Assembly: GCA_026874595.1 (NCBI GenBank)
Contig: CM049317.1
Coordinates: 28,459,401-28,523,400 of the forward strand
From: Sipunculus nudus
Lineage: Eukaryota; Annelida; Sipuncula; Golfingiida; Sipunculidae
Length of the DNA: 64,000 bases
Direction of reading: 5' to 3'
The position numbers were made by a program, and so were the translations under genes. Below the pieces are notes generated by a model that ran no database searches, was not told where the DNA came from, and was given only the letters and a program-made list of their open reading frames with translations. Below are positions 1-13,160 of this stretch, one piece after another; the first letter of the stretch is position 1, and each line of letters opens with the position of its first letter.

Positions 1-200
1 CACACTCATGGCCAAAAATATATGTGCTCATGCCTTTAGTAATATTATCAAAATCTATATCCAACGTAGGATGAAATATTGACACCATTAATGCCGTGTA
101 ACAGTAACTTAAATCTGAGACCTTAAAGACCTAGAATGCGAAATTCCTATCCCTTAGTACCTCATTTACTTCCTTTCATGATTGAAACAAGTCAACTTAC

Positions 201-1806
201 TTTCCGGCAGCGTTCAATGATTTGTTGGTTTTTAAATCAGCAAAGTGTGCCACACAAAGAGCAAGCTTTCCAAAAACGTCGACAAAATCACACTTCCAAC
301 TCATAGTTTGAGCCCGAGACGCCACAAATTTCTTATGAAATTTCAAATAGTCACCTGCAAATTGACATATTCTAGAGTAAGCAGAACTATATGTTCGAGG
401 TCCAGTAGCTCGAGTGCCACGAGTGATCATCAGATACAATAACAATGAAAATATTGCAACATAAAATATAATTGTCACCTAGAGAGACATTCTCTAAATT
501 CTGATTATTAGCAGATGGGTTGAGTAAGGTGTGTTTTTACTTAAAGTCAGGACCCAACGGGGGAATGTAAGTACCCCAGTGCAATATAAATAAATAACAT
601 AACTCGAATACAAATGGTATTTCTAAAGATCTGTTATGAAGCAATGGCTTTGATACTTGTATAAAAAATCAATGAACACCGTGCGTTATTTTAAGTTCAT
701 ATAATAATATAATAGAAATAAACATGCTTTTGACCAAATGCAAAAATAAAAAATGAAATTCCCCTGGTGCAGTGGCATCATTATAAACATCCATTATTCT
801 ACTTACTGCCCGTATTAGTCACATTATTTAGGAACATCTTATAGTCAGGTGCATTTTCATATGATTGGAACGAAGCCTTAATAATACCTCTACATACAAA
901 TATATCAGCCTGGAAAATATAGAGGCACATCTTTGTAAAATGTTTCGTGCATATTTGTTTAAAAGTGTGTTATAACAGGTTGACTCTATATTGAAACCGG
1001 AAATCGATTATCATAAGGTGCAGACGGAAACAAAAAAAAAAGATACAACTACATAGATCATATTTTGGGTTTAAAAGCTTTGAAAAGAGAGGGAGCATTT
1101 TATTTGATATATGTTGGTTGTAGTAATTTTTTTATCTGATAGAACAGTTATGGGTACAGGTTTGTGAATATATGCTTTTTCTTTATAATAAAATACCGGA
1201 TGATTACGGACACACGGATAAGTGTGCTCCTTTTGGGATAAATAAATCCCCTATTGTGTAGTCAACAAAAGTCGCCTTTGTAGTATTACCCGGCTAACGT
1301 ATAAAAATAACTAACGTAGTTTTCTAGTAAAGAAAGGAAAGGGTGTGTGGACTTACTGTATCCTATATGCACTTACTAATCAACAAAATAGTGTTGTACA
1401 TTCGGATCACTCTTAAATATTGAGCACACTGTACCTTTGTCCATTTTATTTCCATGACAATGATGTACACCCTAAATGCAAATTTAGAAAATTCCATTAT
1501 ATTACGGTCTATAATAATTACACTTATTTGTTCAAATATCTGTGGTTTTATGTTGTACTTGTGACTGCTGAGGATTTATTAACTGATTGCGCATGTTTAC
1601 CCTCCCTTCTCCGAAGCTCACATAGAGTACGTATTTATTTACATACTAAAACAGGCCTACGAGGAGATGCTGTTTACGAATACTATGAGAGTACCCAAAA
1701 AACTTTGCCGTTTTAGCAGTAACTGAAATATATATATTTAGGATTTGGTGTCTTTTCGGCAGGTATTTTGAAAAAAAACTAGGTTCAAGATACAAGGTGA
1801 GTTTTG

Positions 1807-1862
<56 letters not shown>

Positions 1863-2364
1863 CTGAGTTATTTTCAAGCCTAATGGAATCCATACAACAA
1901 GCATACATTTAGATTTGTTGTGTCCTTAATTCAAGAGTATTCTATCTACTGATTGCCATGCAATTCTTACCTTTTCTTCGGATTACGCTAGCTCGTGGTG
2001 GCATGTAGAATGAAATAGATGCATAATATTCTTCATACACTTCACCAAACTTCCCCTTATCAAAAAATTCATCGTAATTCCGTATCGTCGACTGGATGGC
2101 TTCCGCTACGGTCCCTTAAAATGAAACCACAGAAGAAAAAATACATTATCTTTTGAAGGCATTTTTGTTTTTTACTGTTAAATGTATTTTCACTCTAGGT
2201 ATTTTCCACATTGCATTATTACATACTTTGATTCAATTTGTATAAACATACGAATTTAACACTTGAGGCCACTTACCTTTTCCGGTTTTGCTGAGTTCTC
2301 CTTTTATAATGCCAAGGCGTAAGGTGAAGAGCCATATGGTAGCGGTGAACAAATATGCAGTCAT
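201..2364 (-). CDS. SnoaL/DUF4440-like protein with signal peptide, copy A (5' three coding exons; continues past left edge)
   Basis: Three minus-strand exons join in frame. Exon 1 (2364-2277) starts MTAYLFTATIWLF, a signal peptide or signal anchor, and ends AAAG|GTAAGT. Exon 2 (2114-1971) gives VAEAIQSTIRNYDEFF, GKFGEVYEEYYASISF and MPPRASVIRRKG, then G|GTAAG. Exon 3 (354-201) follows TTTGCAG and gives GDYLKFHKKFVAS, WKCDFVDVFGKLALC and a final AAGK before GTAAGTT. Introns 1 and 2 are phase 1; exon 3 ends phase 2. The order helix with AIQxTIxxY, acidic and aromatic strand, MPPxAxVIRxK, then VDVFGKLAL...GK is that of the SnoaL/DUF4440 (NTF2-like) fold. The last strand ('GK..V.K...G.W') must lie left of the window. 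SnoaL-like folds serve as small-molecule enzymes or binding modules. The reaction here is unknown, and an extracellular or secretory location is inferred from the N-terminus. Confidence 0.72.
355..977. other. Intron 2 of SnoaL-like copy A, unduplicated part
   Basis: AT-rich sequence between exon 3 and block D1, with no exon or named repeat recognised. The open frame reading through from exon 3 encodes a hydrophobic run (MTIIFYVAIFSLLLYLMIT). It lies upstream of the TTTGCAG acceptor and is most likely intron. Confidence 0.4.
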
Positions 2365-2907
2365 CTTCAACAATTTGCAATGTGTATTATTCGAATTACG
2401 CATTCAGTTATTAATTACATATATATATATATATATAATTATATGTATACATTTTAATATTAATAACGTTACAAGACTGTTTGTTAACACAGACAGAACA
2501 ACCATTCCATTAATATTTGATTTATTATATACATGCCAAACAGCTTAAATTTAATTATGTCATTATTGGACATTCCGCATTGAAAATGGCGTTCCTTTCC
2601 CCATGAATATAATTTCATTTGGCCATATGTATGCTACATGGAATTTAAGTTTTGACTAGAATCTACGTATAAAATTTACGGTGAGATTATATCTCTTCAG
2701 AGATTTTATAAATGTAATAAAATTCCGATTAAAAGTCCAATTGTGAAATGGGTGTGATAAACAGGACGCAGGGCGCATGATTAATTACATAGCCACGTCT
2801 CATAGGGACAAACAGTAATTGCTCAATTATCAATCGATCTCACAGCTGGGGAATGTTGGTGTCATTTCGCAAGCAGCATTCGAAAATAATAATCGTTCAA
2901 TGCTAGA
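978..2907. repeat. Segmental duplication block D1, copy 1
   Basis: About 1.9 kb similar to 15456-17373 in the same orientation, with many substitutions and small indels. It begins at ggttgactctat and ends near cgcaagcagcat. It contains exons 1-2 of SnoaL-like copy A, their upstream sequence and about 1 kb of intron 2. A (TA)n array (1809-1858) is present here but only a short TA run is present in copy 2. Confidence 0.88.
1809..1858. repeat. (TA)n microsatellite
   Basis: Perfect AT dinucleotide run in intron 2 of SnoaL-like copy A, largely absent from the paralogous block. Confidence 0.97.
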
Positions 2908-3858
2908 ATCAAAATAGAGATAAAAGAGTGAGCATGTCACTTATTGGAAAAATGTATTTAATCAAATCTATGTATGTCCTAAAGCAAAGAAGGAATTGTG
3001 CTGTTAGAGAAGTATTTTTGTTTAAGTAAAGAGGATTAAAGTAAAAAATTCATATGAAACTGATGAACATCCAGCAAATTATTCATTTGGCATTTGTTAG
3101 TCAGGTGATATCGATATATCTTCTGAGAATTACACGCATATATTTGTGTTAGAAAGCCACAGGTTAGTTTCCCAGGATCAGTCACCGAGATCCTTGTCTA
3201 CATAGGAAGCAAGATGTTTCGTACTCTATTCGTTTTGTACTCTAGACGTTTGGTATCAAACTTAGTCCAGTGTGGGGCAAGTCGTTTCGTAACCTGAAGC
3301 CGTTTCGTACTCTGGTCTTTTCGCACACTGTCAGCTTGGTTGTTTCGTACCCTGGTCCTTTCGGACCAATATCAGAATTGGCCTTTTCATTCCTCTGCTC
3401 TATTTTTAGCTTTAAATTACCATTGCCGTGGCATAGTTTTATATATACAAACTGTATATATGCCTTCACACGGGTTGCCTTTTTACCTTGTAACTGACGC
3501 AGTGTAAAAAAGTGGGCCCTTAATGTACCCTTACTGAATTAAACCTGTTTTTTTTTAAGAATGGTATTATTTTGTATCACCTTTTACACCTAGGTATACA
3601 CGATGCAAATGATATATGTGTTCAATAATATCATGTTTTGTACTTAGTTTATTTTATTTCTTTATCATCGTTAAATATTAAACTTCAGCAGTACAATTTC
3701 GGATTTCATTATTTGTATAATTAGGTTTAACTAAACAAATCCTTCAGCGTATACGATTCCGCCTAACGGAGTTGTTGTTTCATGCCCCCACCTCAGTCCC
3801 ACAGTTATATCTGTATACCGTCTGTAATATCAGGCCAAAGCATTTCATTTGAAGGAAT

Positions 3859-3927
<69 letters not shown>

Positions 3928-4190
3928 CATTCATATTTCTATAAAAGTTTGACTTTCTTACAGTTCAGTTTAAAAGAAGAAATTTTAATGCCTCATAGTT
4001 GTTCACCTTCGACAGGATTGTCCTTTCATTTTCGCTGTATGGAACTGTCATTTATTAATTTAAACAGTGTGCCTTAACTTCAGACTTTATCAAATCGTTA
4101 TGACGAAATATCAAATTATATCTCAATTTAGTTAAATAAATATGTTTCTTTTTCAACCATAACCCTTTACTGTTTTTTTCTCGCCCTGGA
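2908..4190. other. Intergenic, repeat-rich; GTTTCGTAC-type degenerate tandem repeat
   Basis: No gene seen. About 3208-3385 holds a degenerate repeat of roughly 24 nt built on gtttcgtac.ctgg (cgtttcgtaacctgaag, cgtttcgtactctggtc, tgtttcgtaccctggtcc). Open frames on both strands here are produced by that repeat. A (TA)n run lies at 3862-3926. Confidence 0.6.
3862..3926. repeat. (TA)n microsatellite
   Basis: Uninterrupted TA run. Confidence 0.97.
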
Positions 4191-4195
4191 TCAAG

Positions 4196-4265
4196 TATAA
4201 GGAGCCCCGACAAGACCACTCAGTGTTCCTGACGAGTGAGAGCCCACCAGAGCTGTCGAACACAA
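4196..4265 (+). promoter_or_regulatory. Putative TATA core promoter and 5' non-coding exon
   Basis: TATAA at 4196 is followed about 25 nt later by an initiator-like ctcagt (4218-4223) and about 45 nt of non-coding sequence ending CACAA|GTAAGTGTG, a strong splice donor. The layout matches the promoter at 25901. No downstream plus-strand coding exon was identified, so the gene it would serve is unknown. Confidence 0.3.
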
Positions 4266-4350
4266 GTAAGTGTGTTTAAGTCCTGAAATATATGTATTAC
4301 AGCTCCTTGTATTAGTTGAGCACTTTAAAACCCCATGGTTTTTGTAACAA

Positions 4351-4352
<2 letters not shown>

Positions 4353-4394
<42 letters not shown>
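4353..4394. repeat. (TA)n microsatellite
   Basis: TA run. Confidence 0.97.
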
Positions 4395-4398
<4 letters not shown>

Positions 4399-4658
4399 AG
4401 AGCATCCCAAGGGGAAATGATATGCGTCAAGTTTTGAAGGGTTTTGTAAAAATTGAATCCATTTCGTATTATATGTGATTATCATATCAATATATGATTA
4501 GAAATCGTGCCATTATCTGAATGTATGGTTATAGCTGAACGTAAGCCTCAGTAATCGCGCTATGTAAACACAACAGACGAGCGGGTTCGTCTAAGGTAGC
4601 GTTCTAATAAATAACTCCCTTTTTCTACCAAGATCCAGTCACAATGCTAAAGTCGTTA

Positions 4659-4667
4659 CACACACAA

Positions 4668-4721
<54 letters not shown>
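4659..4721. repeat. (CA)n(TA)n compound microsatellite
   Basis: Imperfect CA run followed by a perfect TA run. Confidence 0.95.
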
Positions 4722-4723
<2 letters not shown>

Positions 4724-4912
4724 AAATAGTTTATTACTAAATTCTATTTCCATCCCAATCATGACGATGCTAGAATGACTCTTTAGATATCGTTAGCTTT
4801 AAAATTACTGCATCTTTAAATATAGTTGTCTTAAAAACTGTTTATACATATATTTTTTTTCTTTAAATTGTAAAAAAAAAATGTCCTTATAATATTGCAT
4901 CTTCATTTTTAC

Positions 4913-6185
4913 CTGGCTGTTATCCGGAATGCGCTTGATTGACATCATCACGAAAACCAGTGACACCTGCCTCGCCTTGCCGTCTTTGCGTATAAATGCG
5001 TGTATCGAGAACATATGGTAGAATGGCGCGCTGACCACTTTAAACGTCGCATCCACGCACCAACACTTCACTTTTGTTGGCAACTGGAGCTGTCTCTGCA
5101 TGGCGAATACAATATGGCGCTGATCGCCCACTCTTATATCTTTCCGCATGAAACCTTTTCCAAAGTAGTCTTCGTCAACCTGAAACAAAGTTGACGAGGG
5201 TTATTTAATATGGGATCAATCGCGATATAGACAGGATACTTTACATAGTGCATGTAGGCTTTATGCATATAAAACATTTTGCCATAAGGATAAAAATATT
5301 GACTAATATGCAGTAGAGTAGTTTTGTGCTAGGCAATGATTCCTTAGCTCCACATGCGTTTGCATTATATACCATGTTGAGGTAAATTGATGTAGACTGT
5401 ATGTATAGATGAGAAATGCTGTTTAATTTTAATCACATAATTACCGGGAAGGCAAGGCGTCTTGGCTCCTTCGGGCGCTCTTTCTGTCTTTTCCTATTGA
5501 ACTGTCGTATGATGTTGCTTGAGTATGGAACGTTGTGAGCTTTCGGGGGTCTTTTCAGTTTCCTCGATCATAACCTGGTCTACAATACTTCCAGCACCTT
5601 CCAGGAGTCTCTCCATAGCAATATCCTTAGAAAGTATAAAAAGCTGTTAGCCTATAAGTGTGAGATCATGCATAATGTATTACATTACATTCCAATTACA
5701 TACCTCCCGATATAACAATAACATATAACTTCCTAAACTGGGGATTAATATATTTTTCTACTATAATCTGAAAATAATCAAATTATTTTCGTTAAAGAAT
5801 GAACAGTCACGGTTGAAATGCTAACTCTCACTCCGATCTTCGCCTTCAGTAGAGCACCTGGATGTGCATGCTCCATACCATTTGGCCTGAAGTTTGAGCC
5901 TCTCTGAGAAACAGTGGCCAAACATGTGACCTTACGGTTTCTGACTGAGAACCACCAAGTGGTAGTTATCCTGCTGACCTTCTTGATGGTAAATGTGTAG
6001 CCTAAACTTGATACCAACAGGGGCTTTTCGCTTTTCGTTCCTTTTTTTCTATAACTGTAAACGTCACAGGCACCTCGGCAATTGACGCATCCGGCGCTTC
6101 ACTTTCTATCGATCTGTTTCAAAGATAAAAAAGTTTTACTTTTTTCCCGGGAAGAAACATTTTATATTAGTATTCAAATGAGTAA

Positions 6186-6227
<42 letters not shown>

Positions 6228-6631
6228 TTGAACGGCAAAAACCGTGTAAGTGTATTATCGATGTTCTGGTATAGATGTAGGTTGACGCCCCCTCCTCGTG
6301 CACCTGAAAGAGGTCCAATCATTCAATGTCTATAACAATGCCTTGTTTTATTTTAAATTGAAAAAAAGTATGGATACAATTTTATTTGGAGTGCTTTCTT
6401 TCTGATTGAGGAGATCATTCGGTGTTTAGCCTTATATCTGTTTATTATTGTTCAGGGTTTTAATGCAAAATATAAAACTTACTCTTCCTCCACTGGTATC
6501 GGTTCCGAGAAGCTGCGGCTGTTGAAGTTGAAAGAAAAATCGGCCCTTTGTGGGTTGTCAGACTGGTCGGCGATTGCCGAATCTTGAATAGGAGACAGAC
6601 TTGTACCAAGCTTATTCAAACCTGGTAACAT
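4913..6631 (-). pseudogene. FLYWCH zinc finger / MULE-transposase-like gene, frameshifted and 3'-incomplete
   Basis: Four minus-strand exons. Exon 1 (6631-6483) starts MLPGLNKLGTSL and ends GAGGAAGA|GTAAGT. Exon 2 (from 6113 after GAAACAG to about 5780) continues ESIESEAPDASIAE and TFTVIEKKERKAK, then shifts frame into SLGYTFTIK, WWFSVRNRKVTCLATV, EHAHPG, a FLYWCH finger (W, C, H-x-H visible). Exon 3 (5625-5445) reads DIAMERLLEGAGSIV, shifts frame, then VPYSSNIIRQFNRKRQ and RPKEPRRLAFP. Exon 4 (5179-4913) joins in phase 0: VDEDYFGKGFM, QRHIVFAMQRQLQL, CWCVDATFKVV, FSIHAFIRKDG, the start of a MULE transposase catalytic domain (D of VDATF). The remaining two thirds of that domain were not found. 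FLYWCH-MULE proteins are domesticated or active Mutator-like transposases. The two frameshifts suggest decay unless they are sequencing errors. Confidence 0.7.
6192..6225. repeat. (TA)n microsatellite
   Basis: TA run between exons 1 and 2 of the FLYWCH/MULE-like gene. Confidence 0.97.
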
Positions 6632-6924
6632 TTATCGAACATGCCCATCCGGAGCAGATGAATTTCCGGGAAGTCTGTAAAAAAGTTACTTAATGTATTA
6701 GTTAAGAATTTTCAGCTTTTATATTTGATATGCTATAGGCTTACAATAATTATTTTATATTTCACAGTGAACATTGTACATTGTATAACCTCCCAAAGAT
6801 AGCTCATTGTATTTTACATAATTAAAGGAAACATCTTTAATCATATATTAATTTAAATATAAGCCTATATAGCGTAGGAAGGTATAAGTCGACCCGAAAT
6901 GGTTAATTAATTAAGAAGCAAACG

Positions 6925-8405
6925 CATGCTGTAGTCACAGACAATATGAGACATCTTACCAGCACAGACTCTCACTTTTAATTCGCTCTTTTAAGTATGA
7001 GAATTCCTGTGTAAGAAAATTCCCTAAGTATTATTTTCATATCAGTTTTTTTTCTTCATTTCTGCCACTGTGTAAAAACAAAGTTACAGGGTGTCTGTTG
7101 TGGGGGTGCGATGGGTGTACATGTGTGCGTCAAACAAAGCAGAGCTCCAGTAACTGAACAAGTGATTACTTACAAATACTAACGACACGTTAATGTAGTA
7201 CTTATGTAGCGTATGACAGTAGGTTACGGGACAGAACGTCAGCAAGAAGTTTTCACCAATGTACTCTCACTAATATGCCCGATTGAAACAGGGATGATTT
7301 TCCAAAACCCGCCCACCTGCTCAGGTCATGGTTGAACGCCCAACACCTCGGTGTGAGGTGTTCAGTCTGTCCGCAGAACATTTTTGAACTTGTGCTCCAA
7401 TGGCGGAGGCATGTGTCCATATGGATGACGAATTTTAGTTTATGAAGATGCATTGATCCTCCTAAACTATTTAACTTCCGGTTTGATATGAATTGTGCCC
7501 ATTCAAATCAATATGGGCCGCTTACATATACGTAATCATTTAACAGCTGTACATGTAATTGTACTGTCAGGAGATCAAGAAACAGGATTTCTCTATGCTA
7601 CATGATTGAATTTTAATCACGCTCGCATGACGTTGCTTAACAGTACATTATATATCTCATAGGTATTATGAGTAAAATTAACAATCAAGTACCAGTTGGA
7701 TTAAAGATGGGGTGTTTTGTTATTTTCTTGTTTTTGAAGTTCACGGTAAAGATCAACTGAAAGGAAAAGCAATATGAATGGAATGTTAAATGTTTTGGCC
7801 TTTGCGTAAATCAAAAATATTACAAGACCTTTGTTTTGATGAGAGTGATACAAATGTTTGGAAGTGCCTTTATCTTATTCGAATTAGCGGGAATATACTG
7901 GCAATGTAACTTTTGAAGAGGGGATATGTATATTATTGTTACATTGCCATCGGGCTACAAATCATTTTGTAGAGATGTAATTATCCATATGTACCAACGT
8001 TTTCTCTGTTGAAATTACAGATAACATTGTTTATATTGCTTGCTATCGGTTTGGAAATCATGCTATACAGATATAACCGACACTTTGTATTCTTGTTTCC
8101 TATGTTGATATAATAGCAAATACCTGTTGTCTCTGTTGAAACAACAATTATTAATTACAAGTAAGTAGGTAACAAATGAACTACTGTAAACATGAACGTG
8201 CATATAATCTTGCTTTCAGGTAGTGAATTTAAGACATTTTATATATCTAGGATTGGCCTTAGCTATATAAAATATATACGCACATGTTAAGCCGGAATCA
8301 AAACAGTCCTAGAAGTAAGGCGATTCTATGTTCTCCATAATGTCAATAGGCATAGGTAATCAACAGATTCAACATTGCACGATCAATATTCGTAGTAGTG
8401 CAAAT
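6925..8405. repeat. Segmental duplication block D2, copy 1
   Basis: Similar along its length to 22997-24673, same orientation: gctgtagtcac near the start, gacagaacgtcagcaag / gatagaacgtcatcaag in the middle, and caacagattcaaca near the end. No coding exon was recognised. A degenerate repeat of about 100 bp containing tctgttgaaat sits at 7930-8160 with fewer units than in the partner. Confidence 0.82.
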
Positions 8406-11400
8406 GCTTAATATAGATGTATATCTCCTTGTTTTAAATAATTTTAAAAAAGGATCGGAGGCATACCTGGTTGTGTAATGTTTTGACCGAAATTCGTATG
8501 CTTCAAGTTGTAGTCAAACGTTCAGCAAATCTTGATCTGTTGCCTGTCCCATTGAGAACACTACTATGACATATTCAAGCATTGGTTCGTGTGTTTTTTT
8601 TTTCATGGTAACAGCGACATTTGCTCGGACCAGGTTAACTGTTGTCTACATTTTATAAATCAATTATGTTTAGCATGAACCATCAGGAGTCCGATGCGGA
8701 ATAGATTAGTTCACCTTTTTTTTAATCATAGTATTATGAATAATTTGGAATTAAACCAAGGATTATATACAAGCTTTTAAGCACCAATTAAGAACCATAT
8801 ATAAACTGAATGGCATGTGTCGGACACCTCAGCGTTTCTAAATTGACACCCTTCAACCTTCACACATCTGTTAAATTTAGTAATTGCAATTGGCAGTATT
8901 TTGCAATTACTTCAATATTTAGAAAATGTTGGATCGTTAGTTTGGAGGATATGGTTACCCTTTTTTTAGTCATATTGAAAGTCAGTACTCCAATATGTTT
9001 CTTATTTTTATATTCATTTTGAGCTTGATAATGGAAAGAACACAAAAACGTGATATTGCGCAGTCTATATAAAGACGGCTTTATTGGACTGGCCGTTTTT
9101 TTCTAGACCTCATTTTGACATATTATAGACATGTCCAACATTGATATATTTTGCTTTGTCATATGTTTTTTTTTATATAGTCAGTTTACAAATTGCAACC
9201 TGAAGGCTATAAATGAGACCATGAAACAATATGATGTCCTATTCAACAGGAAAAGTGCTACTGACTTATTAAAAAAAAACTCTACACTAAACAAGTGGTC
9301 ATGTGGAACCCGAAGGGTCAGATCTCTATTGGAACAGGCGGGTCCAGAAGGCGGTATATGCGCACGGTTGGATATTTTTATACTTATATTCATACATGTT
9401 TATGTACGGTGTATATCTCTGTGACTTAAATTATCTTATGAATGGAATCACATGTCCCTCGTTAGTTATGAGCCGTTATAATCTTACAATACCAAAAGTA
9501 GTTTTATAGGTATGGGATACGATAAAGCAAACCGAATATGGCTTCTGAAAACATGAAATAAAACAAATAGCAATACCGACTGCTGTTTGTATAGATATGA
9601 GATAAAAAGAATAACAATACCAAATGTAGTATGGGTATATATTTATTGAATAAGAATATACCGACACCAACTGTAGTTCGTGTAGATTTCAGATAGGGCA
9701 TACCATTTTAATACTTTTATTTGTATATCTCACCCTAATATAGGTTATGTCACATTGATATTTATTATGTTCTTATATGCTAGACTCTGCTTAAACATCA
9801 CCTTCGATCATAAACGGATATCAAAGTATTACAGTCTATTTCAAATTCTTTTCAATGATTTAAATATTTTTGGTAACACAACCTTTGTTCTGCACACTGT
9901 TTGGACCACAAACTTTAACAAGTAAAGATTTGGCAATCTTGAATAAATCCCTTAATTATTACATATCTACCCTCTTTGGCGGTGACACATTTAAATGACT
10001 TGAATTGCAATTTTTCCATAATAAATATAATAACACCTCTGGCTTGACTAATTCCATACGAGAAAAAAAATACCTCGCCACTAATTTGGCCAAGCTTGCT
10101 CACTCTTTTCTACTGAAAGAGTTTCTCGTATAAAACCTATGTCTTTATCCATGGCGTGTTTTGTTAATCAATATACTGACTTGTCTAGTAAGACCGTCCG
10201 GTGAACGTGCTAGTCGGAGACGTGAATCATCCGTAAAAGGACAAAATTGCGACTTGTATGAAAAGTTGAGATGATTCCACAGCCAATATGTCAAAGTATT
10301 ACCACGGCAAATCTCTGAAAACTAATTCATATGTCGTATGGCACTTCTTCATAATGATTATCAGAAAGACCCAAAATAACACTTTCTGTTTACAAGCTCC
10401 GTTTGTGAAAGAGAAAAATATATCAGGTCCCCTGGGAGGCAAATTGGTCGCGGAGGATATTTGTAACTGCTGTACCAAATACACTTACGATGGTTCAGCA
10501 TCCGCAATTCACCGTCCACCTCTTACCAAAAATCTCAATGGCCGCTGCATAATTGATGATGATAATTATTTAAATATTATTTTTCACTTTCTTATCATAT
10601 CAAAACGAGAGAAAGGGGAATAAAATAAGTATCATTTGACTCAAATGATTTTCAAGAAGTTGACTTCAAGTTTTGTCGGTCATAACTATTGTTTATATTC
10701 CTGCATTGGTTAATTTCTATAACTCAATCATTCTAAATTTAAGTACAAAAGTTCAGACATATATAGAGCATATAACATATATAATAGTGTGCTCCGGCAG
10801 GAGTCGCACCCTTTTAACCTACTCTCTGGGAGCTGAATTGTATTTACCTTTTTTCTGAAAATAAAGTTAGAAAGCATTTAGACCACCATTGATATTTAAT
10901 TTGATAATTTCATATTCATAGGGAAATATAATGAGTTGAGTGTGAATGGAGTCGTATTTTATTCAGAATTGAATGTATCTCAGAAAGGCTTCAGGTATGA
11001 ACCTCAATATTCACAGGAAATACTGATTACAATACTGTTATGTCATGACGTGAACTCAAAGAGATGGTACAGATGTTAAACTACATCATTTGATCTTATA
11101 TTTTGCAACTTTGAATAACCAAATACTTATTTCATGATATTGGAAGCAGTCCTGTTGAGTAAATAATACTGTGAGAATAGGACCTGTGCATAATTTTTTC
11201 TTCATTCAAAATTTTATTTTACGAAATCATGTGTTTGTTCTAAATAGTTAATAAGTTATCTTCAAGTGTTTCACTGGTGATTGCAAATGTTTCTAACTGC
11301 GGAAATCATATGTACAATTTCAAAGAATTTAGTAAATCCATAAAGTCGTTGTTGACCTTTCCAGTGATATCCTAAGCATGATTTATATTGTTAAATAATT

Positions 11401-11660
11401 TTCAGCAAATACCCAAGTAATGAATAAAAGTATTTATTGTATGACTAGTATGAAATATTTGAAAAAAGTTAGATGTGGTGTTACCTATGTTGAACAAATA
11501 GTGAAATGATACTTTCAGTTTCCTGTGTATCTATATAATTAATACGGAGTTTGGATTTTTCTAGACCACGGTTTACCTGCTTCCGTTCTGATTTGACTAT
11601 CCAAATTCGACAGACGTATCGGTGGTTTTGCTCTTCTAAGACAAGTTTGTTTTATTTTGC
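8406..11660. other. Gene-poor stretch with a degenerate repeat near 9480-9700
   Basis: No exon recognised. Around 9484-9700 four loose units of 50-75 nt share aataccaa.tgtagt...gtatagat, which gives spurious frames on both strands. The 111-codon plus frame at 10288-10623 matches no family I know and has no convincing splice context. Confidence 0.45.
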
Positions 11661-11679
11661 GGGATTATGCCCACTAGGT

Positions 11680-12470
11680 GCCCCTATTTCTCTTTTGCTG
11701 CAAGTACCTCTAAGCCTGTGACGCTTTTATCAGGAGGCGCTTCGGGGATTTTCACTGGCCTTTTAAGACCGTGGCCAGAGCGCATGTCCTGCCCAAAAGG
11801 CATATCCGTGCAATACGCGGTCACGTGGGTCCACTATAATCCCCATTGATCCTCCATATCCATTGTAACGCCTCTAATGGAATTTTCTCTCTCAAAAGGA
11901 AGTAAAGGTTTTAATCCTAAGACGCTTTCAGTGCGAGGGCTTTTCAATTCGGTCAACACTGGGCACAGAGTTCAGTGATGTGACTACCGTTTGACAATTT
12001 TTATGGGGTACAGGTATGTTGATTTTTATACATTAATAAAATATCTTTCCATGATAACCATGGTTTCAAAAGTTCGGCCAAGCTATGTGTTATTTGAAGA
12101 TTAAAAAAAAAAAAAAGAAGCCCCACAACTTAATTATCATTCGAGTTGGGTGGGATTGGGGGTAGGGTCGGGGGGGGGGGGGGGGCGGTTCACATATTTT
12201 TAAAGATCCGTTGTCTGTAGGGACGGTGAAACATTAAAAAATATCACCAGTACAATTTTAAGTTGATAACTAACTCGAATGTGTAGTTAGGACGTACAGA
12301 CCTTCACCTCGCAAGTGGCCGAACAAATAAATACAAATGGATGGCTTCCACATGTGGACAAAGGAATGGTCCTTTGTCATAATATTTTATAAGAAAATAA
12401 ATATTGTGGCGATTCTTATTACCTCTAAAATGAAATGGACTTTTGATATGTCTTTACCCTAATCCTCTAC
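11680..12470. repeat. Local direct duplication, copy 1
   Basis: Similar in order and orientation to 12485-13160: gtgacgcttttatcaggaggcg, aaaggaagtaaaggtttta, acaggtatgttgatt and ttccatgataaccatggttt recur there with substitutions. It contains a poly(G) run at 12170-12186. Confidence 0.7.
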
Positions 12471-12484
12471 AAATGTTCAGCAAA

Positions 12485-13160
12485 ACATTTTTCGCCTGTC
12501 ACGCTTTTTTAAGAGGCGACCTGTAATCCTCACTGGACCCCATTTCCATCATATGGCCTGTTAAGGAATTTCACTCTGTCCAAAGGAAGTAAAGATTTTA
12601 AATTCAATTGCGGAACACATATCAACATGCACCCTTTAATAGGGAGCATTTCTCCGTTGAGTGGACACAAAGAACTGAGACCCTTTACACGATCACCGTT
12701 TTTTTGCTTTACAGGTATGTTGATTATTATATATTCAGAATTATCTTTCCTTGATAACCATGGTTTTAATAGATCGGCCGATTTATGGGTTGTTTATAGA
12801 AAAGCTTTTTTTAAAGGAAGCCCGGGTGGGGGGGAGGGAATTGCACACACTTTTAAGGGTCCACAATCTAATAATAATAATCTTTCGTTCATACGTACAC
12901 GTTTCTTGTAAAACATTGTCATGGTTCAGAAACACGAATGGGCGGCTTCTACTCGGAGGCAAAGGAATAGCCACTTATATTTATTCCTTTGTGGGATTGT
13001 GGTTATGGCACTTAAGACAAAAATATATGATGGTGATTCCGATCACCTTAAAAAATGTAATGGATTACGGATGCAGTTTTACTCTAAACCTCTACAAATT
13101 TTTAGCAAAATCTGTATATTACATTTTGCGTTCATTTGCTGAAAGACAATGCAACGAACC
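12485..13160. repeat. Local direct duplication, copy 2
   Basis: Partner of 11680-12470. Landmarks are gtcacgcttttttaagaggcg, aaaggaagtaaagatttta, acaggtatgttgatt and ttccttgataaccatggttt. The 140-codon plus frame here (12751-13173) runs across the repeat and resembles no protein. Confidence 0.7.

Noticed and set aside
10288-10623. 111-codon plus-strand open frame
   Set aside because: No recognised motif, splice context or similarity to anything else in the window.
10787-10815. Possible tRNA 3' half (ggtgcgactcc on the minus strand resembles a B box)
   Set aside because: No matching acceptor stem, D arm or anticodon arm could be folded around it.
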